A stretch of 16,505 nucleotides of DNA from Bordetella parapertussis. Its GTDB lineage: Bacteria; Pseudomonadota; Gammaproteobacteria; Burkholderiales; Burkholderiaceae_C. The position numbers and the translations under genes were made by a program. The stretch covers positions 1 through 16,505 of the forward strand of contig CAMDAN010000051.1 of NCBI GenBank assembly GCA_945888535.1, given 5' to 3'. Under the pieces are notes generated by a model. The model was not told where the DNA came from and searched no databases. It was given only the letters and a program-made list of their open reading frames with translations. Positions 1-7,260 of this stretch are shown one piece after another. Position 1 is the first letter of the stretch, and every line of letters starts with the position of its first letter.

Positions 1-823
1 GCATTTGATTGACTTTGCCGTTGTTGACCATGGCAATGATGGCGGCTTCGCCGTAGCCATGCAGCCAAATGTTGTCCGTCAAGTTCGCTGAACCCAAGGC
101 TTGCAGGCCTTTTCCATCAGCGCCGTGGCACGCTGCACAAGTAGCAAACTTAGATTTTCCCAAAGCAGCACGAACAGAATCGTGCGGACTTCCCGACAAA
201 CTCAAAACGTAATTAGCCACATTTTTAACATCGTTTGGCGATCCTACGGCGGCTGCCATAGGAGGCATTTGTCCGATGCGGCCCAATGTCAAAGTTTCTT
301 TGATCTTGTCGGTGGTTCCACCGTGCAGCCAATCCCCGTCCGTCAAATTGGGAAACCCTTTAGAGCCTCGGGCGTCCGAGCCGTGGCATTGGGCGCAATT
401 GTTCATAAACAAGCGCTCGCCAATGGCTTTGGCTTGAGGGTCTTTGGCAAGATCTTCCGGCTTCATCGCGACAAACTTTGCGTACAGCGGTGCTTCTGCC
501 AAATTCGCTTTTTCAACTTCCGCTGCGTACTGATCCGCTGAAGTCCACCCTAATTTGCCTTTCATTGAACCCAGCCCTGGATAAAGCGCCAAGTACAAAA
601 AACCAAAAACAACGGTGATCACAAAGAGCCAAACCCACCAACGGGGCAAGGGGTTGTTCATCTCGCGCAAGTCGCCATCCCAAACGTGTCCGGTCGTATT
701 GTCATTGGCGGTCATCGCCCGGGCTTTGCCGCTAAACCATAGCAGCAAGAGACAGGCAAGCATCCCTATCAGGGTCGTCGCGGTCACAAAAACCGCCCAA
801 AAATTACTTGTGAAGTCGCTCAT
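1..823 (-). CDS. ccoP: cbb3-type cytochrome c oxidase subunit III, CcoP (3' end outside window)
   Basis: Dihaem c-type subunit of the cbb3 oxidase; it passes electrons from soluble cytochromes towards CcoO and CcoN on the periplasmic side. I read 274 uninterrupted residues from the ATG at 823 before the window edge; the family is about 300 residues, so only a short C-terminus is missing. Visible parts: a first membrane helix (about 8-30), a second (about 62-82) after the NNPLPRWW motif typical of CcoP, then two cytochrome c domains with haem sites CAQCH (143-147) and CAACH (229-233). GQMPPM (184-189) supplies a likely axial Met for the first haem. An AAGGAA ribosome site sits 7 bases before the ATG. 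It is the last visible gene of the oxidase cluster, 28 bases after ccoQ. Identification is secure. Confidence 0.96.
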   Translation of the reverse strand, partial: MSDFTSNFWAVFVTATTLIGMLACLLLLWFSGKARAMTANDNTTGHVWDGDLREMNNPLPRWWVWLFVITVVFGFLYLALYPGLGSMKGKLGWTSADQYAAEVEKANLAEAPLYAKFVAMKPEDLAKDPQAKAIGERLFMNNCAQCHGSDARGSKGFPNLTDGDWLHGGTTDKIKETLTLGRIGQMPPMAAAVGSPNDVKNVANYVLSLSGSPHDSVRAALGKSKFATCAACHGADGKGLQALGSANLTDNIWLHGYGEAAIIAMVNNGKVNQM

Positions 824-851
824 ATCGATTCCTTATGCGTACTTTTTTAAA

Positions 852-989
852 TTAATCCTGCCCAAAAGGCAGGTTGGCCGCTTCAGAAAAATCTGCCGAA
901 CGTTGGCGCGACCAAGCCCACCAGACGATCCCAATAAAAGTCACGAAACTCACCACCGTGACTAAAGCGCGTAATGTGTTGACATCCAT
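852..989 (-). CDS. ccoQ: cbb3-type cytochrome oxidase small subunit CcoQ (FixQ)
   Basis: A 45-residue protein with one membrane helix (about 8-26) containing the GIVWWAWS stretch typical of CcoQ, then a short polar tail ending in GQD. In this family CcoQ stabilises the association of CcoP with the CcoN-CcoO core. The start is fixed by a perfect AAGGAG ribosome site 6 bases upstream. It lies between ccoO (30-base gap) and ccoP (28-base gap) on the same strand, the standard position. Size, composition and position all fit; the sequence is too short for more detailed claims. Confidence 0.93.
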   Translation of the reverse strand: MDVNTLRALVTVVSFVTFIGIVWWAWSRQRSADFSEAANLPFGQD

Positions 990-1019
990 GGTTTGCTCCT
1001 TGTTGCTGCGTATTGCGGC

Positions 1020-1646
1020 TTATTTCAGCGCCAAGCCTAAGACTTGCAGATAAGCAATCGTTGCGTCGAGTTCGCTCTTACCTTTAAGCTCTTCGCTTGC
1101 TTGCGCAATTTGCGCATCGGCATAGGGAACACCGACACGGCGCAGTGCGGTCATGTGGGTAGAAATCGATGCGGCGTCCACTGGGGTTTTCTCAAGCCAA
1201 GGGTACGCAGGCATATTTGATTCCGGCACCAAGTCACGGGGATTGATCAAATGAATACGGTGCCACTCATCGCTGTACTTCGCACCGACACGCGCCAAGT
1301 CAGGACCGGTGCGCTTGCTTCCCCATTGAAATGGGTGGTCATACACCGACTCGCCGGCGACCGAATAGTGTCCATAGCGCAAGGTCTCTGCGCGAAAGGG
1401 TCGGATCATCTGCGAATGGCAGTTGTAGCAACCCTCACGGGTGTAAATATCGCGACCAGCCAATTGCAGCGGCGTATAGGGCGCAATGCCTTTGATCGGT
1501 TCAGTGGTTGATTTTTGGAAAAACAGAGGCACGATTTCAACCATGCCGCCCACCAAAAGCACCAGCAAAATCAGCACAATCATCAAGAAATTGCTGGTTT
1601 CAATTTTCTCGTGGGACAAGCCCGATTTAGATTTTTCGTTTGACAT
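1020..1646 (-). CDS. ccoO: cbb3-type cytochrome c oxidase subunit II, CcoO (FixO)
   Basis: Monohaem membrane-anchored cytochrome c of the cbb3 oxidase, handing electrons to the haem b / haem b3-CuB centre in CcoN. The 208 residues are normal for the family. An N-terminal membrane anchor (about 19-43) is followed by a periplasmic cytochrome c domain with haem site CYNCH (73-77) in the family-specific context [13 protein letters not shown], and a likely axial Met at 145 in ESNMPAYPW. The start ATG at 1646 is preceded by AAGGA and lies 15 bases after the ccoN stop. It is co-transcribed with ccoN and ccoQ. The call is secure. Confidence 0.98.
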   Translation of the reverse strand: MSNEKSKSGLSHEKIETSNFLMIVLILLVLLVGGMVEIVPLFFQKSTTEPIKGIAPYTPLQLAGRDIYTREGCYNCHSQMIRPFRAETLRYGHYSVAGESVYDHPFQWGSKRTGPDLARVGAKYSDEWHRIHLINPRDLVPESNMPAYPWLEKTPVDAASISTHMTALRRVGVPYADAQIAQASEELKGKSELDATIAYLQVLGLALK

Positions 1647-1661
1647 GATGAGGTCCTTGTC

Positions 1662-3098
1662 TTATGCGTGTACCGCTGGAGCAGGTACATTGACTGTCAC
1701 AGCGCGACCAGTGGTTGCGGTTTTAAGCGTGTTCCACAACATGATCAACATGCCTGTGAGGTACAACAAGCCACCCACCAAACGCAATACATAGAAGGGA
1801 TAGGTTGCTTTGACAGATTCCACAAAGGTATAGGTCAAAGTGCCGTCAGGGTTGATCGCACGCCACATCAAACCTTGCATCACTCCAGCAATCCACATCG
1901 CAGCGATGTAAATCACGATACCGATGGTGGCCGTCCAGAAGTGAATTTCAATGGCTTTGACGCTGTACATCTGCTTTTGGCCAAACAAGCGCGGGATCAA
2001 GTAATACATCGAACCCATGGTGACCAGGCCCACCCAGCCTAAGGCGCCCGAGTGCACATGGCCCACGGTCCAATCGGTGTAGTGACTCAAGGCGTTCACC
2101 GTTTTGATCGACATCATTGGACCTTCAAAGGTACTCATTCCGTAGAAGGACAAAGAGACGATGAGGAAGCGAAGAATCGGGTCGTCACGCAGCTTGTGCC
2201 AAGCGCCCGACAAAGTCATGATGCCGTTGATCATGCCGCCCCAACTTGGCGCCAACAAGATCAAGGAAAACACCATGCCGACGGACTGGGTCCAATCGGG
2301 TAAAGCGGTGTAATGCAAGTGGTGCGGACCCGCCCACATGTAGGTAAAGATCAATGCCCAAAAGTGAACGATGGATAAGCGGTAAGAATAAACGGGGCGC
2401 TCGGCTTGTTTGGGAATGAAGTAATACATCATTCCCAAGAATCCGGCGGTTAAGAAGAAGCCCACTGCGTTGTGTCCGTACCACCACTGGACCATGGCGT
2501 CTTGAACGCCAGCGTAAGCTGAATAGGATTTCATCCAACCGGCGGGAATCGCAGCACTGTTAACCAAGTGAAGGATGGCAACAGCCAAAATGAAGGCGCC
2601 AAAGAACCAGTTGGCTACATAAATATGCTTGACCTTGCGGGTACCTAGCGTGCCAAAGAAAACAATGGCAAAAGAGACCCAGACTAAGGTAATCAGAATA
2701 TCAATAGGCCACTCGAGTTCGGCGTATTCCTTGCCTTGGGTGTACCCCAGAGGCAGGGAGATCGCAGCCGCCAAGATAACCAACTGCCAGCCCCAAAAGG
2801 TAAACGAGGCCAATTTATCGGCGAAAAGGCGGACGTGGCAGGTGCGCTGCACCACGTAGTAAGCGGCAGCAAACAAGCCGCAGCCGCCAAATGCAAAAAT
2901 TACCGCATTGGTGTGCAAAGGTCGTAAACGTCCATAGCTCAACCACGGAATGCCGAAATTAAGCTCAGGCCAGGCCAACTGGGCCGCAATGATCACGCCT
3001 ACCAGCATGCCCACCACACCCCAAACCACTGTCATGATGGCGAATTGACGTACAACGGTGTCGTTGTAGCTAGCCGCCTGCTGATTTGCAAATGCCAT
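1662..3098 (-). CDS. ccoN: cbb3-type cytochrome c oxidase subunit I, CcoN (FixN), catalytic haem-copper subunit
   Basis: Catalytic subunit of the high-affinity cbb3 (C-type haem-copper) terminal oxidase; it reduces O2 to water at a haem b3-CuB centre and pumps protons across the inner membrane. The 478 residues are a usual length, with about 12 hydrophobic helices. Haem and copper ligands are visible: His62 (RPLHTN), the CuB His209 ([11 protein letters not shown]), Tyr253 ([10 protein letters not shown], the likely cross-linked tyrosine), His259/His260, and His347/His349 ([14 protein letters not shown]). A GTG two codons upstream (3104) also opens the frame, but it falls inside the ribosome site GAGGTG, so I place the start at the ATG at 3098. 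An FNR-type box lies 58 bases upstream, in the gap after ccoS. CcoO follows after 15 bases. Confidence 0.98.
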   Translation of the reverse strand: MAFANQQAASYNDTVVRQFAIMTVVWGVVGMLVGVIIAAQLAWPELNFGIPWLSYGRLRPLHTNAVIFAFGGCGLFAAAYYVVQRTCHVRLFADKLASFTFWGWQLVILAAAISLPLGYTQGKEYAELEWPIDILITLVWVSFAIVFFGTLGTRKVKHIYVANWFFGAFILAVAILHLVNSAAIPAGWMKSYSAYAGVQDAMVQWWYGHNAVGFFLTAGFLGMMYYFIPKQAERPVYSYRLSIVHFWALIFTYMWAGPHHLHYTALPDWTQSVGMVFSLILLAPSWGGMINGIMTLSGAWHKLRDDPILRFLIVSLSFYGMSTFEGPMMSIKTVNALSHYTDWTVGHVHSGALGWVGLVTMGSMYYLIPRLFGQKQMYSVKAIEIHFWTATIGIVIYIAAMWIAGVMQGLMWRAINPDGTLTYTFVESVKATYPFYVLRLVGGLLYLTGMLIMLWNTLKTATTGRAVTVNVPAPAVHA

Positions 3099-3155
3099 AT
3101 TCACCTCTTTGATTAATCGCAGAGGAAAGTGTCAGGGTTTGCAATCCTCCTGGGT

Positions 3156-3169
3156 TTGATCCATGTCAA
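3156..3169 (-). promoter_or_regulatory. FNR/ANR-type binding site upstream of ccoN
   Basis: On the minus strand the 14 bases read TTGACATGGATCAA, matching the FNR/ANR pattern TTGAY-N4-ATCAA with one half-site perfect and the other one base off. The box centre (3162.5) would put a class II start site (-41.5) at about 3121, leaving a 22-base leader before the ccoN ATG with its GAGGTG ribosome site. The -10 position then reads GACACT (3133-3128), a weak hexamer that keeps the A at position 2 and the T at position 6. This predicts a promoter specific to ccoNOQP inside the larger cluster, active at low oxygen. Inferred from sequence only. Confidence 0.8.
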
Positions 3170-3189
3170 AAGGCTCGAAAAAAGCCCTT
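3169..3189 (-). other. Short hairpin in the ccoS-ccoN gap
   Basis: On the minus strand AAGGGCT (3189-3183) can pair with AGCCTTT (3175-3169) around a 7-base loop. This makes a 7-bp stem with one G-T pair, ending at the FNR box. It could weakly terminate or process the ccoI-ccoS transcript before ccoN, but the stem is short and the following T-run is poor, so it may have no function. Confidence 0.3.
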
Positions 3190-3207
3190 ACTTTTTGATG
3201 CTAAATC

Positions 3208-3345
3208 TCAAGAATCTCGCAAAATTCGCTCGCCTTCGGACTCAATATCGTCAAATTGACCCCGGTCAATGGCCCACCAGAGTCCTCCCAAGATGAAGAA
3301 AACTAGAACGACGGACAAAGGGATGAGCAAATACAAAATATCCAT
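3208..3345 (-). CDS. ccoS: cbb3-type oxidase assembly protein CcoS (FixS)
   Basis: A 45-residue protein with one N-terminal membrane helix (about 3-25). It starts MDILYLLIPLS, has LGGLWWAIDRGQFDD at about 19-33, and ends in a short acidic tail. This is the classic FixS/CcoS pattern (hydrophobic helix, then WA-x-x-x-GQFDD). The family is required for inserting haem b and copper into CcoN. The start at 3345 follows the ccoI stop by 14 bases, and a TAAGGT ribosome site overlaps that stop codon, suggesting translational coupling to ccoI. A 109-base gap with an FNR-type box separates it from ccoN. Confidence 0.94.
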   Translation of the reverse strand: MDILYLLIPLSVVLVFFILGGLWWAIDRGQFDDIESEGERILRDS

Positions 3346-3359
3346 AACGTGTTTCAACC

Positions 3360-5648
3360 TTACTTTGCGGTTAAGCCGGTATCGGCGTCAAACTGGGTTA
3401 AGCGCATGGCGTTTGCCACCACTCCCAAAGAACTCGCGGCCATTCCAAGCCCGGCCAACCAGGCCGGAAGCAAGCCCACCACGGCCAATGGAACACATGC
3501 CGCGTTGTAAATCAAAGCCCACCAAAGATTTTGCCGCACCACAGCCATAGTACGCCGTGCCAAACGAACCGATTGCGCAATGGCTATGAGTTTGTCCCCC
3601 ATCACCACAAAGTCTGCCCGAGCTTGGGTAATGGCCAAAGACTGACCAAACGCAAAGGAAACATGCGCCCCCGCCAAAATGGGGCCGTCATTGAGGCCGT
3701 CGCCCACCATAGCGACCGTTTTCCCTTGGGCTTGTAAAACGTGCAGGCTGGACAATTTGTTTGCGGGAGAGCAATCGCCTTGCGCAGAAGCCAAGCCCAA
3801 GAGCAAAGCCACTTTGTTGACGGCAGGACTGCTATCGCCTGACATCAACCGCACATCGATTTGCATTGCTTTGAGGGCGTTGATGGTCGTTTGCGCATCG
3901 GCTCGCAAGTCTTCTACCAAGCTAAAGCTTGCCATCCAACCTTTAGCATCGCTTAAAAATACGTGAGACCCGACCGGCGTAAGGCGCTCGGCTTCATGGG
4001 TGACTCCACAATAAGCCACTGAGCCCAAGCGCATGGGCTGAGGAACACCCGCTAAAAGCACGTCCCCTTCAAGGCCTTCTCCGGCTGATTCGGTGACAGC
4101 GTGACACACCGGCGAAGACACACCAGTTTGTGGGGCTTGCAGCCCTGCCCGGTAAATCGCTTGGGACGCAGGGTGGTGCGAATGACACCCAATAGCCGCA
4201 GCAAGCGCTAAAGCGTGGCCTGGCTCCAAGCCTTCACGGCAAACCACCGAAGCGACTCCCAAGGCGTCGCGGGTTAAGGTGCCAGTTTTGTCAAAAACCA
4301 CTGTATCCACCTTAGATAAAGTCTCGAGTGCTTGTAATTGACGCACCAAAATTCCACCACGCGCCAAACGCCCCGCCGCGGCCAACATCGCCGCAGGCGT
4401 AGCCAATGACAAAGCGCAAGGACAAGTGACGACTAATACAGCCACCGCAACCATCAAAGCGTGTTCTGGATTACGCTCCCACCACCACGCAGCAGCGAGT
4501 GCGGCACAAACTAAAACCCCCAACAAAAAAGGTTTGGCCAAGCGATCGGCCAACAAAGCGATCTCAGGCTTACTGGCCGAGGCGCTCTCCATAAGAGTAA
4601 CGATTGCAGAAAAACGGGTGTCTTTGCCAATGGCTGTGACTTTGACCCCCAAGGTGGCACGCAAGTTATGGCTTCCGGCAAGCACCGCCATTCCCACAGA
4701 CCGTTTAAGTGGGTGAGACTCACCGGTAAGTAGCGCCTCATCCACTTCGCTGCTACCGAACGCGACCACTCCATCCACAGGAATAGCCTCGCCTGGGTAA
4801 AGCCGCAAAACATCGCCTACCAAAATGCGCCTGACAGCGACCCGCTCAAAACTTCCATCGGCACGTTGGCGTTCTGCGCTTTCAGGAAGCCGGTTCATCA
4901 GCACCTCCAACGCACCAGCGGTGCGGTCACGTAAGCGCAACTCCAACCAACGCCCACTGAGCAAAAAGAAGACAAACATGGTCAGCGAATCGAAATACAC
5001 CTCGGCACCAAAAATACCCTGCGGCTCAAACGTGCCTGCCGTGCTGACTGCGAAGGTAATGCCAATTCCCAAAGCAACGGGCAAATCCATGCTGACACGG
5101 CGAGCGACCACGTCTTGCCATGCGCGGCTGAAAAAGGGACCGCAAGAAAAAAGCATGACTGGTAGCGTCAATACCCACGAAGCCCAGCGCAGCAGTTGCT
5201 CCATCTCTGGCGTTAAGTCTCCCGCATGGGCAATGTAAGCAGGGTAGGCGTACATCATGACTTGCATCATGCAAAGACCAGCAACGAGCCAGCGCCACAA
5301 GGCTTTTCGCGTTTCGATTTTGCGCCGTTCAGCAGCAAAAACGTCATTGGCGGGAACAGCGCGGTAGCCGCTGCCCTCAACCGCCTGCATCCATTGCGAA
5401 GGTAGCACCTGTTCTGGCGACCAGCGCACCGTTGCTCTTTGGCTTGCAGCGCTGACACGGGCACTCATGACGCCTGGCATGGCACGCAAAGCGTCCTCAA
5501 CGGTCACCGAGCAGGCAGCGCAGTGCATTCCTTCAATCACGACGCTGGATTCCCACAGGGCAGTGTTGTCGCTACAGAGACGGCTAAACGCTGACCACTC
5601 TTGGGGATCATCAAGAACCGCAAGTGTGTTGGTCGGTGCAATAAACAT
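3360..5648 (-). CDS. ccoI: Copper-translocating P-type ATPase CcoI (FixI/CopA2-type)
   Basis: P1B-type ATPase that exports copper across the inner membrane for assembly of the CuB site of the cbb3 oxidase. The 762 residues contain, in order: an N-terminal metal-binding domain with GMHCAAC (Cys43, Cys46), two helices, the actuator domain with LLTGES (about 306-311), the membrane metal site CPC (409-411, in TCPCALSLATP), the phosphorylation motif DKTGT (Asp453), the nucleotide-binding HP pair (492-493), and the hinge GDGLND (649-654). Its place directly before ccoS-ccoNOQP argues for CcoI rather than a detoxifying CopA. No ribosome site is visible before the ATG at 5648, although the frame and the N-terminal LDDPQEW segment look genuine. 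A perfect FNR-type box is centred 41.5 bases upstream of the ATG. Confidence 0.96.
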   Translation of the reverse strand: MFIAPTNTLAVLDDPQEWSAFSRLCSDNTALWESSVVIEGMHCAACSVTVEDALRAMPGVMSARVSAASQRATVRWSPEQVLPSQWMQAVEGSGYRAVPANDVFAAERRKIETRKALWRWLVAGLCMMQVMMYAYPAYIAHAGDLTPEMEQLLRWASWVLTLPVMLFSCGPFFSRAWQDVVARRVSMDLPVALGIGITFAVSTAGTFEPQGIFGAEVYFDSLTMFVFFLLSGRWLELRLRDRTAGALEVLMNRLPESAERQRADGSFERVAVRRILVGDVLRLYPGEAIPVDGVVAFGSSEVDEALLTGESHPLKRSVGMAVLAGSHNLRATLGVKVTAIGKDTRFSAIVTLMESASASKPEIALLADRLAKPFLLGVLVCAALAAAWWWERNPEHALMVAVAVLVVTCPCALSLATPAAMLAAAGRLARGGILVRQLQALETLSKVDTVVFDKTGTLTRDALGVASVVCREGLEPGHALALAAAIGCHSHHPASQAIYRAGLQAPQTGVSSPVCHAVTESAGEGLEGDVLLAGVPQPMRLGSVAYCGVTHEAERLTPVGSHVFLSDAKGWMASFSLVEDLRADAQTTINALKAMQIDVRLMSGDSSPAVNKVALLLGLASAQGDCSPANKLSSLHVLQAQGKTVAMVGDGLNDGPILAGAHVSFAFGQSLAITQARADFVVMGDKLIAIAQSVRLARRTMAVVRQNLWWALIYNAACVPLAVVGLLPAWLAGLGMAASSLGVVANAMRLTQFDADTGLTAK

Positions 5649-5682
5649 AAACCGGAGTGTGCCTTGCTTAAATGGTTATCGC

Positions 5683-5696
5683 TTGATTCATATCAA
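5683..5696. promoter_or_regulatory. Perfect FNR/ANR-type palindrome between divergent ccoI and the usp gene
   Basis: The 14 bases read TTGATTCATATCAA, a full match to the FNR/ANR consensus TTGAT-N4-ATCAA. The box lies in the 103-base gap between divergent ccoI (ATG 5648) and the universal stress gene (ATG 5752). On the plus strand, a class II position (-41.5) puts the start site at 5731 with TAACCT exactly at -12 to -7 and a 21-base leader containing GAGAGG, which is a good fit. On the minus strand the same rule puts the start site on the A of the ccoI ATG. Oxygen-limited activation of one or both genes is inferred. Confidence 0.85.
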
Positions 5697-5751
5697 AGCT
5701 TCTCAAGATGCCAAGGCGTAACCTTAGGACTTCATTATCTGAGAGGCTGTT

Positions 5752-6195
5752 ATGTACAAACGAATTTTAGTTGCGACCGATGGATCGAAGCTGTCAAAAA
5801 GTGCAGTGACCCAAGCCATAGGACTTGCGCAATCTTGCAAAGCCGAGTTGGTTGTACTTCAAGTCGTTCCGCCCTACCCTATGAGCTATTTTGAAGGTGG
5901 CATTGTGCTTGACGTCGAAGAGATCAAACGCATTGAGGCCCAGTGGGCAGACAACGGCCAAGCGATTGTGGATGCCGTTAAAAAAACAGCAACAGCCAAA
6001 GGCATCAACACCAAAGCTGTTGTAAGTAAGTCGGATGTGGTTTCAAATGCCATCATCGCTACAGCTAAAAAACACGGCTGTGATTTGATTGTCATGGCGT
6101 CCCACGGACGCCGCGGTATCAAGCGGCTATTACTGGGAAGTGAAACCAACCAGGTACTGACCCACACCACCACAGCCGTCTTGGTCGTTCGCTAA
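5752..6195 (+). CDS. Universal stress protein, UspA family
   Basis: A 147-residue single-domain protein of normal size for the cytoplasmic universal stress family. It begins MYKRILVATDGS, the first strand and ATP-contacting loop with Asp10, and carries the late nucleotide-binding signature ASHG-(9 residues)-GS (Gly119, Gly129-Ser130), followed by the closing strand TAVLVVR. This suggests an ATP-binding member, although the first glycine of the textbook signature is Ala here. A GAGAGG ribosome site is 5 bases upstream of the ATG. The perfect FNR-type box upstream predicts induction at low oxygen along with the divergent cbb3 genes. Its stop overlaps the stop of the convergent HD-GYP gene by 4 bases, with no terminator between them. 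The precise client or role is unknown. Confidence 0.93.
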   Translation: MYKRILVATDGSKLSKSAVTQAIGLAQSCKAELVVLQVVPPYPMSYFEGGIVLDVEEIKRIEAQWADNGQAIVDAVKKTATAKGINTKAVVSKSDVVSNAIIATAKKHGCDLIVMASHGRRGIKRLLLGSETNQVLTHTTTAVLVVR

Positions 6196-7250
6196 GAATT
6201 TGCGCCAACATCCTCATCTGCGAAACGTTCTCGGATGAGGAGAATGTCATCCCAGGCTTGGAAAAAAGCATCAACGCAGCGGGGATCAAAATGCGTGCCT
6301 GCGCCATCTCGCAAGTACTGCGCCGCCTCATCTAAAGGCCAAGCCGATTTATAAGGCCGTTTTGAAGTGAGTGAATCAAAGACATCGGCGACCGCAACAA
6401 TGCGACTAAAGATAGGAATGTCTTCCCCTTTGAGCCCGCTGGGGTAACCCGAACCATCAAACTTTTCATGGTGACCCAAAGCCACCGCCGCTCCCGCTTG
6501 CAAAATTTCCGACTGACTGTCTTTAATTAACTCAAAGCCCAAACGCGCATGCGCTTTCATGGCCTCAAACTCATGGGGCTCAAATTTTCCAGGCTTACAT
6601 AAAAGGGCGTCAGGAATACCTACCTTGCCGATGTCGTGCATGGCTGCCGCGTCTAAAAGCAGTTCTTGGTCTTCTAAAGAAAAACCCAATTGTTTGGCAA
6701 TGCGAGCGGAGTAATGTGCCATTCGCAAGATATGCGCTCCCGTTTCAGCATCTCGGTATTGGGCGAGCCGCGCCAAGTGCATAACGGTGTCTCTTTCACG
6801 CTCCCGAATTTTGAGGGTCGCTTTATGGACTTCTTGGTTTAACCAGTGCGCCCGGTCATGCAGTGCGCGAGTGGCAGCGCTGAGCTTGAGCATATTGCGG
6901 GTGCGAGCCAAGAACTCCACGGCATCGACCGGCTTGGTAAGGAAGTCATCCGCGCCAGACTCTAAAGCGTCGTAACGCACAGACTTAGTTTCATTGGCGG
7001 TGATCATCAAAACAGGCGTGCTGTTTTGAGAGGACACTTGCCGCAATTGCCGAATCAATTCAATACCATCCATCTCCGGCATCATGTAGTCCACGATGAC
7101 GAGGTCCACTTGGTTGTCACTACAAAACGCTAAGGCGGTTTTTGGACAAGAAAAAGAATGGCAGTCGCAGTTTTCCAATCGGGCAATCAAAGTCTCCAAC
7201 AGGCGCAGGTTGATCTCCGTGTCATCGACCACTACGACGTGTTGAAGCAT
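6192..7250 (-). CDS. Response regulator with HD-GYP domain (RpfG-like cyclic-di-GMP phosphodiesterase)
   Basis: Two-domain regulator of 352 residues. The receiver domain (about 4-120) has acidic pair Asp9-Asp10, phosphoacceptor Asp54 (VIVDYMMPEMDG), Thr84 and Lys106 (LTKPV). A helical linker (about 125-160) leads to the HD-GYP domain (about 160-345), which has all expected metal ligands: His173, His205-Asp206 (HDIGK), His234, His260-His261 and Asp289, plus the GYP loop (268-270, DGSGYPSGL). HD-GYP proteins hydrolyse cyclic di-GMP, so an active enzyme switched by phosphorylation is expected. The frame is open further upstream, but the receiver begins at this ATG, with a TGAGGC ribosome site overlapping the stop of the upstream ligase gene (10-base gap). 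No partner histidine kinase is in the window. Confidence 0.93.
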   Translation of the reverse strand: MLQHVVVVDDTEINLRLLETLIARLENCDCHSFSCPKTALAFCSDNQVDLVIVDYMMPEMDGIELIRQLRQVSSQNSTPVLMITANETKSVRYDALESGADDFLTKPVDAVEFLARTRNMLKLSAATRALHDRAHWLNQEVHKATLKIRERERDTVMHLARLAQYRDAETGAHILRMAHYSARIAKQLGFSLEDQELLLDAAAMHDIGKVGIPDALLCKPGKFEPHEFEAMKAHARLGFELIKDSQSEILQAGAAVALGHHEKFDGSGYPSGLKGEDIPIFSRIVAVADVFDSLTSKRPYKSAWPLDEAAQYLRDGAGTHFDPRCVDAFFQAWDDILLIRERFADEDVGANS

Positions 7251-7260
7251 TGTCTTTGCC

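Noticed and set aside
101..541. Open frame of 146 codons on the plus strand
   Set aside because: It lies wholly opposite ccoP, whose minus-strand reading has two haem motifs and full family match; the plus reading is low-complexity and has no recognisable domain.
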